A stretch of 64,000 nucleotides of DNA from the NCBI GenBank assembly GCA_037576215.1, contig JBANDB010000002.1, forward strand, positions 4,712,001-4,776,000, in the 5' to 3' direction. The position numbers and the translations under genes were made by a program. Positions 34,913 to 44,864 of the stretch are shown one piece after another; positions within the stretch are counted from its first letter, which is position 1; the number at the start of each line of letters is the position of its first letter. This DNA comes from Armillaria gallica (lineage: Eukaryota > Basidiomycota > Agaricomycetes > Agaricales > Physalacriaceae). The notes beneath the pieces were generated by a model. The model did not search any database and had not been told where the DNA came from. It saw nothing but the letters and a program-made list of their open reading frames with translations.

Positions 34913-37676
34913 CTACCTAGATACAGCATGCGACCATCCATTATACCCCAACTCTTCCCGTTGAGCCCACGCGTCTCCTCTCTTGTCAGAATGCAACACT
35001 AGCGATCCACGCAGCCCAGCAAAATGGAGATTAAAGTGTGTAATCCGACCAGACGGGAATATGAGAATATCCCAAGGCTTGAGACGCCATACAAATCCAG
35101 CCTCGTACAAGCACAGCTCGCCTCCCGTCCATTCACCAAATGGAATAACCACACAGGCCAACTTGTCAAACCCATCTCGATGCCCATCCGTTGCGACACC
35201 TACATTGACGACGAACCCTGAAAAAGGGTATGCAGGACTCTGATCGTTGAGTGGAAGGTGGTCAACGAATACCGTAAGCTCCTTGTATATGTCCTGCAGC
35301 AATACACGGATCTACGACAACTATCAGACCACCATCAAAGCTTTAAACAAAATACTTGCATGGTCATTCACAAATGACATGACATCCCGGAAGAGATTCG
35401 CCAGGAGATCAGCCTCCCCAATATCCTGTAGAAAGTCTTTCGAGTGTCCAGGTGCACGTCGCTGTACATGAACCGTTGTCCGACCTTCCTTGAGGGTAAA
35501 GTAAGGGCTCGCATCCTCTGGTGCATCATGACCCTGCACATCCAATCAGCTCAATCCTGTCGAAAACACACAACACATACCCTTTCTGCATACCGATTAT
35601 AATAGGATCCATGCCAGCAGAAATATCTATAGTCGGGGCGATCAGAACGGTCGTGGACAAATTCTCCAGGCCAGGTAGTTTGCAGCTGAGGTACAATACT
35701 GTGCTGCACATGGGGAATACACTCGGCCATGTTTGGGATCATAACAGCCACAAGCTGCGAATCAGCGTCTTTGATAAACAGTGTTTGCCTAGATTGTATT
35801 CAGCATCATGAACAGGACAATCTAGAGAGAACGTACCCTTCACATATGCCTGTATCGATGAGAATATACGAATCAGCATCCTTCTTCTCGCCGTTTGAAT
35901 TGTAGAATCCGCCCAGCTTCTCCTCCAATTCAGAGAGACTCGAGACAGGAACTGCATTCAGTGCAGTCTCTCTTTCAGCAGCAGTCCATTCCGGGGCTTC
36001 CTCAGTGTTGAATGGACAACGGTCGGTGGGAACACGGAAACCAGTCTTGATCGTATGTACAGGCGCCATCGTATAGCCATGAACAGGATTGGGCATTGGA
36101 GCCGGCGTAAGACATGTCCAGATCTCTGACGGTGGTGGGAGGTAGAAAAAGCTTTGTTCTATCAGATTACACTGTAAATCAACAAAAATAACACTTACTT
36201 GACCTCTGCTTTATCCAGCATATCACGAATAGGCACGACATCTGAAAAGGGTCGCCGACTCCAGCAATGGTTGACGTCATCCCAAAACGACAGATTAAAC
36301 CATGGTGCATCTAGCGCCAGGTCAAGGAGATATTGAAGCTGCGGACGAATAAGATGCTGGACCAGTCGGTGATACGGTTCTTTTGCTGCAATTCTCATAA
36401 GCAATGTGAATAATTGTATAACACCACACTCACGATCTGGACAGCGAACTGCCAATGCAAATCCTGAAATGTCCTCCATGGAACTGCCTTTTGATCGGCA
36501 AACATCCACCCGCATTTGTGTAGCTGCAATTAGCAACAGCAAAAAAGGACTCGCTGTTATCATTGTCAGCTAGCACTCAGAAACAGGTACTCGTTTCCTA
36601 CCTGCTGACGCCAAATATAAAAGGCGTGTACCTTGAGAACGCCACGACTGAAAATTGCTCATCGTGGTGCCAGCTTCGCATGCGTACTCTTCTATACTCG
36701 GGCCTTTTTTCCCCTTCCAATGGGCTTCCTTGTAATACCTGCCAACCTCAATAGACGCAAAAAGTGATCAAATAGTTTGCTTACCCATCACAAGTAAGCA
36801 TCAACTGCAGGTACGAAAGCATCAGCTTGTAGTCGCACAACCCTTCAGACTTTTCCAGCACTTGGCAACGTTTCCCAACGGCTCCAAGGGACATGTCATC
36901 CCAATCAATGGAATCCAAAGATGGCTTCCTCAGTTGCGTAGTGATCTGGTGCAGAGCCTCCGCAAATCCTTGTTGCGACGAAACCGTAGAAAGTCGAGCG
37001 AGTAGCTGGAGCGAGTTGGTTGTTGGGGGGGGGCAATGATGTAGCGTCGGTCCAATTCGGTCTCCCTTTCTTGCCTCTACCTCGCCGTTTAGCTTTTCCT
37101 ACACGCTTCCGACGTGAACTCTTCTTCCGCTTCTTGTCACCCTTCCGCTTGCATTGTCCTGGGAGAAGCACATTGGCCACTCTTGGACCGTCCTCAAAGT
37201 CCCAGTCAGAGTCTTCTGCGTCGCCTGCATCATCATCTGCCGACCCTCCATCTTCCTCTTCATTGTCGACAGTATCCGGATCGTCTTCAATCTGGGGTGC
37301 ATCCCTATTTTCTCTGTCCAACTGCCCTGCCATCCTAGCTCGTTTCAATGCCGGCTCCTCATCTGGGTCACGAACAATCAAACGAACACGTCGAAATGGA
37401 GGCGTGTTATTCGCGTCAAGAGGGCTGTTGTGCAGAGATTTGATGGGGGAAGAACCGGCCAACGTTAGGTCATCGTCGGCACAGTCTACAAGAGAGCATT
37501 CTGTATTCAAGGTTAGAATAATCCCATAATTGAACTGTTTACACACCGAGCCCCTTCACCAAGACCCTGTAGTCACTAGCATCACCCCCTTTTTTTTCCA
37601 CCTCTTGTACGACGAACGAAAGCGTTGGCAATAACCGACGGACCACATCCTCAGGTAAACATACCGCGACGGACAT
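34913..37676 (-). CDS. 2OG-Fe(II) dioxygenase-like protein (fungal TET/JBP type)
   Basis: ATG at 37676 (MSVAVCLPEDVVRRLLPTLS), intron, then a basic/acidic nuclear-type region (DPDTVDNEEEDGGSADDDAG, KRKKSSRRKRVGKAKRRGRG). A helical middle follows (GFAEALHQITTQLRKPSLDS, YYKEAHWKGKKGPSIEEYAC), and the oxygenase core is in the last exon: YPFSGFVVNVGVATDGHRDG, VIPFGEWTGGELCLYEAG, WDILIFPSGRITHFNLHF, GLRGSLVLHSDKRGDAW. The HRD (H-x-D) iron ligands, the distal His of ITHFN and the 2-oxoglutarate Arg of GLRGS are all present. Fungal TET/JBP proteins oxidise modified bases in DNA and are expanded in Agaricomycetes. One weak spot: a run of nine G (37025-37033, + strand) breaks the frame, while eight would keep it open. 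The family call comes from motif order, not a search. Confidence 0.65.
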
Positions 37677-37803
37677 GATATGTGGGGGCATACACGTCGT
37701 AAGAAGAAAACGTCGCGCGTCGCGTCAAAGAGGGACGCGTTCAGTTTGCAGATTCTGACTCTGCAAACTGATCACGGGCTGTGACGCGTGACGTTGCCAG
37801 TAC
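37677..37803. promoter_or_regulatory. Upstream region of TET/JBP-like gene: two ACGCGT boxes flanking a hairpin
   Basis: ACGCGT occurs at 37735-37740 and 37784-37789. Between them lies a perfect 11-bp inverted repeat, CAGTTTGCAGA (37742-37752) and TCTGCAAACTG (37760-37770), with a 7-base loop. ACGCGT is the MluI cell-cycle box bound by the conserved fungal MBF (Mbp1/Swi6) factor at G1/S. Use by the dioxygenase gene (start 37676) is inferred from position. Confidence 0.45.
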
Positions 37804-38998
37804 TGCACACTGTCGTTGACCTACTCCCCAGGACAACTTCATCATTTTCATTCTACATCTGTAGCCTCACGATCACGGAAATCTCATAGCCAATCATGGG
37901 GTATGGTCAACGATAATTCTCCAAAGAATCTTCAGGAACTCTCGCCCACCCGACCTCCTGAACATCCTGGACCGTCTTCTCTTCCGTCTTTCCCATCATC
38001 TTCAACAATGTCTACGCTGGCGGGTGGTGAAGGGGCGGCTAGATCAGGGACTGGTCTTACCCAGAGGTCCAATGAAGCTTCACATAGACACCCAAATGTT
38101 GCAGAGCAGGATCCCTCTTCATCTACCACGACTACTTCTGAAGAGCCCTCGTCATCCTCTCTTCTATCCATTTGGATTCAAGGCAGGAGAAAGGCAGTTC
38201 TGTCGGCGAGACTGAGGCAGAACGGGGCTAACCTTTGGGCAGCTCGTACGACTCTCGCCTCCGCGTACGTATCTGGTATTCTGGATATCGTTGATCCTGG
38301 CTAACTTGGCTCAAGGCCGTGTATGTGCACTGTAAAAGTTCCGCGCGCTTACTCTCTCGTTCAATCGAATGGTAAGCTTTCTACTGCTACTGGGAAGCTA
38401 ATATAGTCAACAGATACGGGTAACGACTTGCACGCGAGGCAGGATTCAAGGCAGGAAAAAGGCAGTTCTGTCGGCGAGACCGAGGCAGAACGGGGCCAGA
38501 GGGTATCAACGTTTGACAAGTCTTCACCTTCTTCTACGCTTAGTCCGCCGCCGATTTCATCCCGGAGCGCAGAGCCTTCCCAAATATCTGCAAAACCTTC
38601 ATCCGTTGACGCGGGCGATTCGTCGTCTCCTCCTCCCTTGGCATATGACGTAGAGGATACAATTCTTCCGGCGTCTAGCAGCATCGCTTCCTCACCTTCA
38701 TCGACCCACACGAGACGATTTTCTGAAGGTGGCTAATGGATTTTGGCAGCGGATGAATGTCCGCTTTAAATGGTTTACAATCAAGTCTTTTCGAAAGTTT
38801 AACGCCGATGATATCTCAGCCTTCGTGACCTGGTTTGTAATGAGTCAGACAATTTGAATACTGATTGGAACGTACGTTATCTTCCTTCCGTTACATTTCT
38901 ACCTCCAACTCATCATCTGTAGCACGACTTTTTTTCCGCGATCTTTGCCATAGCTAATAGTCTGAGGTTGCAAAGTAAGCGTTTTTGACCTGATAATA
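37804..38998 (+). pseudogene. Partial, inverted copy of the MDM31/32 gene
   Basis: Near-identical to the opposite strand of about 61180-62358, the first large exon of the intact MDM31/32 gene. Shared landmarks are PGQLHHFHST, WGMVNDNSPKN, PPEHPGPSSLPSFPSS, RSNEASHRHPNVAEQDPSSS, SSPSSTLSPPPIS and, at the DNA level, the segment for FWQRMNVRFKWFTIKSFRKF. The copy lacks about 75 codons after AGDSSS, has a 213-bp insertion between two 55-bp direct repeats (38174-38228, 38442-38496), and has TGA at 38855-38857 where the intact gene has TGG. It has lost the 5' start and all later exons, so it cannot make the protein. Homology ends next to a tRNA-Met half at 38999. Confidence 0.88.
38174..38496 (+). 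repeat. 55-bp direct repeat pair flanking a 213-bp insertion
   Basis: The unit begins GGATTCAAGGCAGGA and ends AACGGGGC. Copies lie at 38174-38228 and 38442-38496 and differ at two bases. The intact MDM31 gene has this unit once. The bases between the copies (38229-38441) have no counterpart in the intact gene. Confidence 0.8.
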
Positions 38999-39038
38999 GT
39001 ATGAGACTGGCGCTCTAACCAACTGAGCCAAGGAGGCA
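38999..39038 (-). other. tRNA-Met 5' half (relic)
   Basis: The minus strand reads GCCTCCTTGGCTCAGTTGG then TTAGAGCGCCAGTCTCATA: acceptor 5' strand, D arm and anticodon arm up to the CAT anticodon. It closely matches the complete tRNA-Met at 34803-34876, but the 3' half is missing. The sequence breaks at the anticodon loop and continues directly into the MDM31 copy. Confidence 0.75.
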
Positions 39039-39839
39039 CACGTATCAGATAAATATATGTATATATATTCATTTAATCCACTACCGGCATCAACTGCCGA
39101 TTCAACCGAGGTAACTTTCTCTTAGCTTTACCTTCCCTGATCCTTCATCTACCTTACCCCTCCCCCAGTGCTTCTTTTATTATTTGTCAGTTATGGGCTT
39201 TTGGACGCGTAGTCGACCCCAAAGTTTTTGGGAGGAGGACCCTTCTTTCCCATACATAACTGCGTCCGACATTATTCCCAGTCCCGGTCGTGCTCATGTT
39301 CCCCGGCCAATGACTGGAGACACGATTAAAGAATACATGGAGGTATATGTCCAGACCGCATTGAATGCAATGGAAGTTGGCCTGATGGCATTGAACATGG
39401 GGCAATGTCAGACTAGCGAACTGATGTATACGGCAGCATTATTGGAAATCGCGCAAGATTTCCCTTTGAGATCGTTGATGCAGCCATTGGTGCGGAACGG
39501 ACGGGATGCCTTACCAGTCTCTGCCATTCTATTTAAGATATAGGTACGCGCGGTCGACGATTATAACATAGAGCTGACCTGCGTTATCTGAGGTATGAAG
39601 ACCTCAAACCAACTTCGCGATCCTGTTTCCGCGCGGGTCTCTGAGATCAATGTATCATCCAAAAATTGCTTACATTCATGTCATTGAACCTCGTGTAAAT
39701 GGTACGGGATCCGACCGAAACGAGGGGAGTTCACTTTTGCAGATGGAGAATGATTTCATACCGGTCATCTGGGCCCCAAAGCCTCTCATCTCGGCTGGCG
39801 AGCTTGAGCGTGTCTAAAACCCCTAGTATATCAGCTAAA

Positions 39840-40115
39840 GAAAGACATACGTCTGAACGCACACGGATAGATCGGTTTTCTATGTACCAGGGAACGTTGG
39901 CAATGGATACATGGACTACCTTTCTTTGCCGGGGACGCGTAACATCCAAAGTCCCCGCTGTAGAGAACCGGGATGACATGTTCTTCCGGTCGGTCGCGAA
40001 GCTGTCAGCCCGAACTATGCCATGGATCAGTGTTCAACTATCTTCTTACGGTCATAACAACATGGTGAGTTTAAAGTATAGGAATTTTAGAGGAATAACT
40101 TTGGACTGTAGAACT
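39840..40115 (+). repeat. Diverged dispersed repeat, copy 1
   Basis: Shares ordered blocks with about 43430-43680 in the same orientation: AGGGAACG near 39890, ATG(T/C)TCTTCCGGTCGGTCG near 39980, CCGAACTATGCCATG versus CCGAGCTATACCATG, and GTGAGTTTAAAGTATA versus GTGAGTCTTTAGAAGTATA. Similarity is patchy, so the element is old or reshuffled. Confidence 0.5.
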
Positions 40116-40241
40116 CAGGTTGCTCGTCTCGCGATCGTCATATACATCAACTTGAATACACCATTGATCAAAAATTTCGTACAAAAAAATCATTACCTTG
40201 GTCTTCGCTCCCGAATGAATCTAGTAATGGCACATTTGGCT

Positions 40242-40267
40242 GAGCATGAATTTAATATTGCGGCTCC
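40242..40267 (+). repeat. 26-bp inverted repeat, left arm
   Basis: Begins GAGCATGAATTTAATATT and ends GCGGCTCC. The exact reverse complement occurs at 43760-43785, with no mismatch in 26 bases. The arms enclose about 3.5 kb including a broken F-box gene. Confidence 0.85.
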
Positions 40268-40580
40268 GTACCATGGGATACGTACAGTGCACTCTGTTTC
40301 TCCTGCGCGACCTCAAGCCTGGGCGTATTGGAAATTGGAACATTTTTCCTAACAGGCGCAATCTCCCCGGCGGAGAATGGCTAGGTGGGGAAAATTTGGG
40401 TCTTCGGCGCAGCTTTAGACGGCAAATGCGGTGTATATCTGACTCGAGGAGATGAAAAGCAGCGGCACGAAGGTATGGGTGTATTGCGTCACATGTGGCA
40501 TTGCGGGCCGCTCATGTGTGAGAATGATTCAGATTAGATTCATTATGGCTTGCTTCTGACCATTCTGTCATCCTATAGTT

Positions 40581-42296
40581 ATGACGCCTCCAGCTGAGCT
40601 AATTGTGCATATCCTCACCAACACCTGGGCCAGTCTAACTTCAACTGAGGAGCACATCAAATTTTTCATAACTTGCTCTCTGGTATCCAAACATTGGGCT
40701 GCCATCATCAAGGAGGTCAACTCCGTGCACTCGCTGATCCCTTTCTCGTACAATGGAGGACAGCTATACACCATAAAGTCACTGTCCTCAATCTCGAATC
40801 CTATGCTTTGTCGCACTCTAACGTTCAGTGTGAACTATGTGATGTTGCCACAGCGCCTTGTAGTTACCGGATGCGAGCCTTCTGTTGCGGCCAACAGGGG
40901 AATAGAGTCTGTCCTTCGAAAGTTAATCTGTGGCCCTAATACGCTTCGCCACGGAACTCACCTCTATCTCGACTATCTCGACGAATCCGGGTGCACGTCC
41001 CCAGCTTCTGGATTCCCCCACAGATCACACGGCTAACGATCCACTACCACTATCGTTCTTGGGTGGTTGACTGGTTAGCGGAACAGCGCTACCGTCGCTG
41101 CGAATGTGAGAAAACCAACGTCGACCGCCAAGTCAACCGTCTCTCCATCTTGGCAGCTACATCTGACCTAACGAAAGGACTAATTACCCCTCTCAGTGAA
41201 TGGAAGTGTCTGTCTTTGTTGATTATCGACTCGTATGTCCAGGACATCACTATTCCAGCCTCCTCTGAGATCTCTGTCATTCGGAGAAGCGATCAATTCC
41301 GATATGAGACTGTGGAACCCGACTTGTCGTGTCGTGTCATGTTTGGCGATCACCGAAACCAAGCGTATTGGCTCCACACACCCTTTGGTATGTTGTCATA
41401 CATCCACGTATTCGGGTATTAATCACTATCGGTTTAGCGTTTCTTGACGACCTTGACATCCCAATGCTTGAACAAGCTATTCCTGTCGGGTCTGTGGGTT
41501 ACATCCACCCAATGACCAGGAAATTTATTATATTGTTCAATGCCATCGATCCTGGATCATTGACCGATGCACGACTTGACTCAATCCCTTCTCTTCTTGA
41601 CAGTGGTATGACAACGATGGTCATTGACCCAAATCGTTCTCAGGGCGTAGCGTGGGAGCGCGACTACGATGCGATATCTTTGTTCGCAGACTGTATTCAA
41701 GGGGGCTCGTTCGTTCCTCCTTAGCTTGGAAACCATTCTGGCTACTAACCGACCTGGCAGATTGTATACAGTTGGATATGACAACCCAGAATTGCTATTT
41801 CTTACGCTGGGGCGAGCCTGCAGCAAGGAACTGATAGGAACTCATTTTGAGGCATGGTTACTGGAACATAAGCAGAAGATCCTGGATATTTTCGGAGACG
41901 AGCACCTATATATTCGAAACCGCCTGGAACTTGGTATGGCAGTCTCCTTACTATCAGCTATGGTTTTAACTCGCTAACATGTATGAAGTGACAACCGCAG
42001 TAGATTCTTCTCAGTATGGTTGGTTTGCGCATCTAGGCTTCAGATCCCTGCGATTTTCCCGGGAATGGAGACGGAAAGTAAGTGTGCTATCGACACTATC
42101 GTACATGTACATTACCTCTTATAATCTTTCTCAGTTTTACTTTCGGCTAGCTTCTCCACACGTCCCTGGAAGCCCCTGGGGAGAGTTCGAAATACCAAAA
42201 ACCCATGACCGCCACGATCTAATCTCTTGGAGCCACGTCTCTACTGTGGGTCAGCCTCCGATGACTGTGCATATTCGGTGCCAGTCTCTTACTTAG
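40581..42296 (+). pseudogene. F-box-type gene, frame-broken
   Basis: Opens with MTPPAELIVHILTNTWASLT, EEHIKFFITCSLVSKHWAAI and IPFSYNGGQLYTI, an agaric F-box style N-terminus, then GIESVLRKLICGPNTLRHGT and HLYLDYLDESGC. Homologous-looking sequence continues as PSFWIPPQITRLTIHYHYRS, one base out of frame near 40992, and again shifts near 41385 into VLITIGLAFLDDLDIPMLEQ. After 41720 the reading becomes unclear (LYTVGYDNPELLFLTLG, then SQYGWFAHLGFRSLRFSREW). No introns explain the two shifts. F-box proteins select targets for SCF ubiquitin ligases; this copy is probably inactive, though the first 150 codons are open. Confidence 0.6.
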
Positions 42297-43429
42297 TCCC
42301 ACGACGATTCTACTCTGTTTTGGCGGCAAATATGACTCGCTTACAAGGATCGGATCTATAGAGATTGGTCGATGTCATTTTAATAGACTATATATTTACC
42401 GGTTTCTTCTTGTTGTGTTCTTTTCTTGCTTCCTGTGCCCTTTGCTTCCCTGCTGTGCAACTTGTAAGTCCATCTGTGTGTTTCCGTCTTCCCATCGCGA
42501 CGACGCCTCTCTTCCCCTCCCACTTGCCCTCTGTTTTGGTGAACTCGTCTTGAGTCGTGAATCGATAGCCATATCGGCATCAACAACTTTGATCGAAGCG
42601 CATGGGCTTCTTATTGCAAGCTTTCTCCTTACTTTTGTTCACTTCCGTGCTTATTGCATTGATTTCAGAATCTTGTTGACGGAACCACGGCAGGGGTTCT
42701 TAGTTGGTGCATCTTAGCTGAATCACTCTTCCTACTAAACAGTGCGCTTTGGCAAGCCTTGGATTCCCATAGCCCACGCCTGGCGGCAGTTTACCGCATT
42801 TTGTCTATTACCTCTACATCCTCGCATTCAATGATGGGTTAAGTTGCGCAGTTTTCGAGAAATAGAGCGCGCGCGCTTTTTCCAAGATGGGCTTTCATTG
42901 CGACCCAATTCAGTTGTCTTGAAGGCCAAGTCCTTCCGGATACATACTCATGCAGGGCGCCGCGCGAAATTACCACCACCTTTAACCCAATACGAAGGAA
43001 TACTGACAAAGGGCTTACTGGTACGTGTTTTCTTCATTATTGCTTTCTTTTCAGTGTTCACCAGCTAGTTCTGTCACAACTCAGGGTTCGATTAACTTTT
43101 CTTATCTGTCGGTCGGATCGTTGTAGAATCTAGATCGCGTCTACACGACAGGCCTTCCACCTATCTACAGTTCCGTCTGGACATTGTATGCAGATAGGCC
43201 GTTTTCACGTAGATATCCATTCGTAGCCTGGTCCAGGAAGGCTGAAGATGATACGTTCCGTAAGTAGATCCTCGGCTCGATGCCTTGGTCACTTCTATAC
43301 TAACGAAAGCAAGCTGACATGGGATTGCAACTACATCCGCCGATGAGAAGAATGACGTTTTCACTTTCGGGAGACGTTTCCTTCCTAACTTCCTCATGTC
43401 TAAAATCTTAATACTGATGTGAGGTTTCG

Positions 43430-43680
43430 GCCTGATCTGGTATACCCGGCTACACAGTAACACACGACTTTTCTTACTAGGGAACGCTGCCAGGGATACG
43501 GGGAGTACCCTTTTACCGGGGAGGTGCGCATGCGCTGAGTGTAAAGTCTCCACGGTGATCCACATGCTCTTCCGGTCGGTCGGAATTGTCGTCGGGGAGA
43601 CCAAACAGGCAGTCCGAGCTATACCATGCAGCCTCGACAACATTAACTCAGTGAGTCTTTAGAAGTATAACCTCTAATTA
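43430..43680 (+). repeat. Diverged dispersed repeat, copy 2
   Basis: Counterpart of about 39840-40115, same orientation. The best conserved block is ATGCTCTTCCGGTCGGTCG near 43563, followed by CCGAGCTATACCATG and GTGAGTCTTTAGAAGTATA. Confidence 0.5.
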
Positions 43681-43759
43681 CTCAATGCTTCGGCCAAGTT
43701 TCAATATAGCACTTCATTTCATAAGAGTACTCAGAGGAAATAGAGTCGAATAGGTGTAG

Positions 43760-43785
43760 GGAGCCGCAATATTAAATTCATGCTC
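43760..43785 (-). repeat. 26-bp inverted repeat, right arm
   Basis: Exact reverse complement of 40242-40267 (starts GGAGCCGCAATATTAAATT, ends CATGCTC). Confidence 0.85.
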
Positions 43786-44864
43786 CAATGGAATGAACTA
43801 TTGCTGGATCCATTCGGGGGCGAAGGCCAAGGCGATGGAAGGCTATTGAAACAAATTTCTGATGACGGGCACAATCGCTCTAGTGGAGAACAGAACAGTG
43901 AGGTGGAGTGTGGCGCAGGTCGAGAAAGTAACTGCGGACTCGAGAAGATGAACGGCGCGGGAGCTTGGGTACGAAGGCCGGTATTAAGTGCTATAGAAGA
44001 CTCGTTGGGGTTCCCGGCACCCGCTTCCACTCAATAGAAATGCTTCGGCGAACAGCGCTAGCGCTCACTCCAGACGGAGAATGGCGAGGAGCCGGGTATC
44101 GAGGATTAGGCTCCACTGGGGAATTTGCTGAACAACTCCAAAGTCATCTTGGGTTCTCTACCCCGTTTATTATGGAGTAATTAGAAGGTTTCGCCGAACA
44201 ACCGTAACATATATCATGTCTTGCGATCCTTTGTGACCCTTCAAAGGAACACATCAGTACGAACTATGATGCCTCATCCGGCAGCGCTGTTTATCGATTG
44301 ACGAAGTGGAGTAAGTATAAATGGCAAAGTGAAACCCGCATACGGGTGGAGCAAGAAAAGATCTGACCCACCCATTCACCACGGAAGGAGTCAACTGACG
44401 TCGACGACCTCTGAGCGAGTAGCGAAAAAAAGTGTGTTCACGGTACCACTGGAAGCGGTCATATGATCGACCCGCGTCTGAGGTTGGGAAAATTCCGGAA
44501 TAACCTACGGAATGCTGGGGACAGCGTCTCACTTGGCTGTCTCGACGTCACTCTGATAGGAACGTACAATCACCCCACTCCGGGTTGCGGGGAACCGCGC
44601 TATCAGCATTACTAATACATATGACGACGCGCAAATCCCCCGGTCGCCGTGCCTACGAATTAGACCTGGCAAAAAAAGTTGAATTAATTGCGCGGAAGTC
44701 GTCAAAGCAGACGCAGATGCATGGTAACTAACATACATGAACAACAATAAAATGATAGGAAGGATGGTATTTAGTCCGGTCGTATGTTACGTGAGTAAAC
44801 GTGGCGGTATACTAGTATGATGCTGGAATAGATATGAATGCAAACTACAAAAACGAAATATACA

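Larger units (their letters stand above)
39039..40580. other. Repeat-rich stretch without a supported gene
   Basis: Holds a small open frame (39193-39543, + strand, 116 codons, MGFWTRSRPQSFWEEDPSFP) with no recognisable domain and no clear splicing, and copy 1 of a diverged repeat (about 39840-40115). One arm of a 26-bp inverted repeat lies at 40242-40267. Nothing else can be supported. Confidence 0.45.
42297..44864. other. Long stretch with repeats, no supported gene
   Basis: Short frames only (for example 42365-42553, 43161-43643 on minus, 43780-44037), none with a recognised domain. It contains repeat copy 2 (about 43430-43680) and the right arm of the 26-bp inverted repeat (43760-43785). 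Confidence 0.5.
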
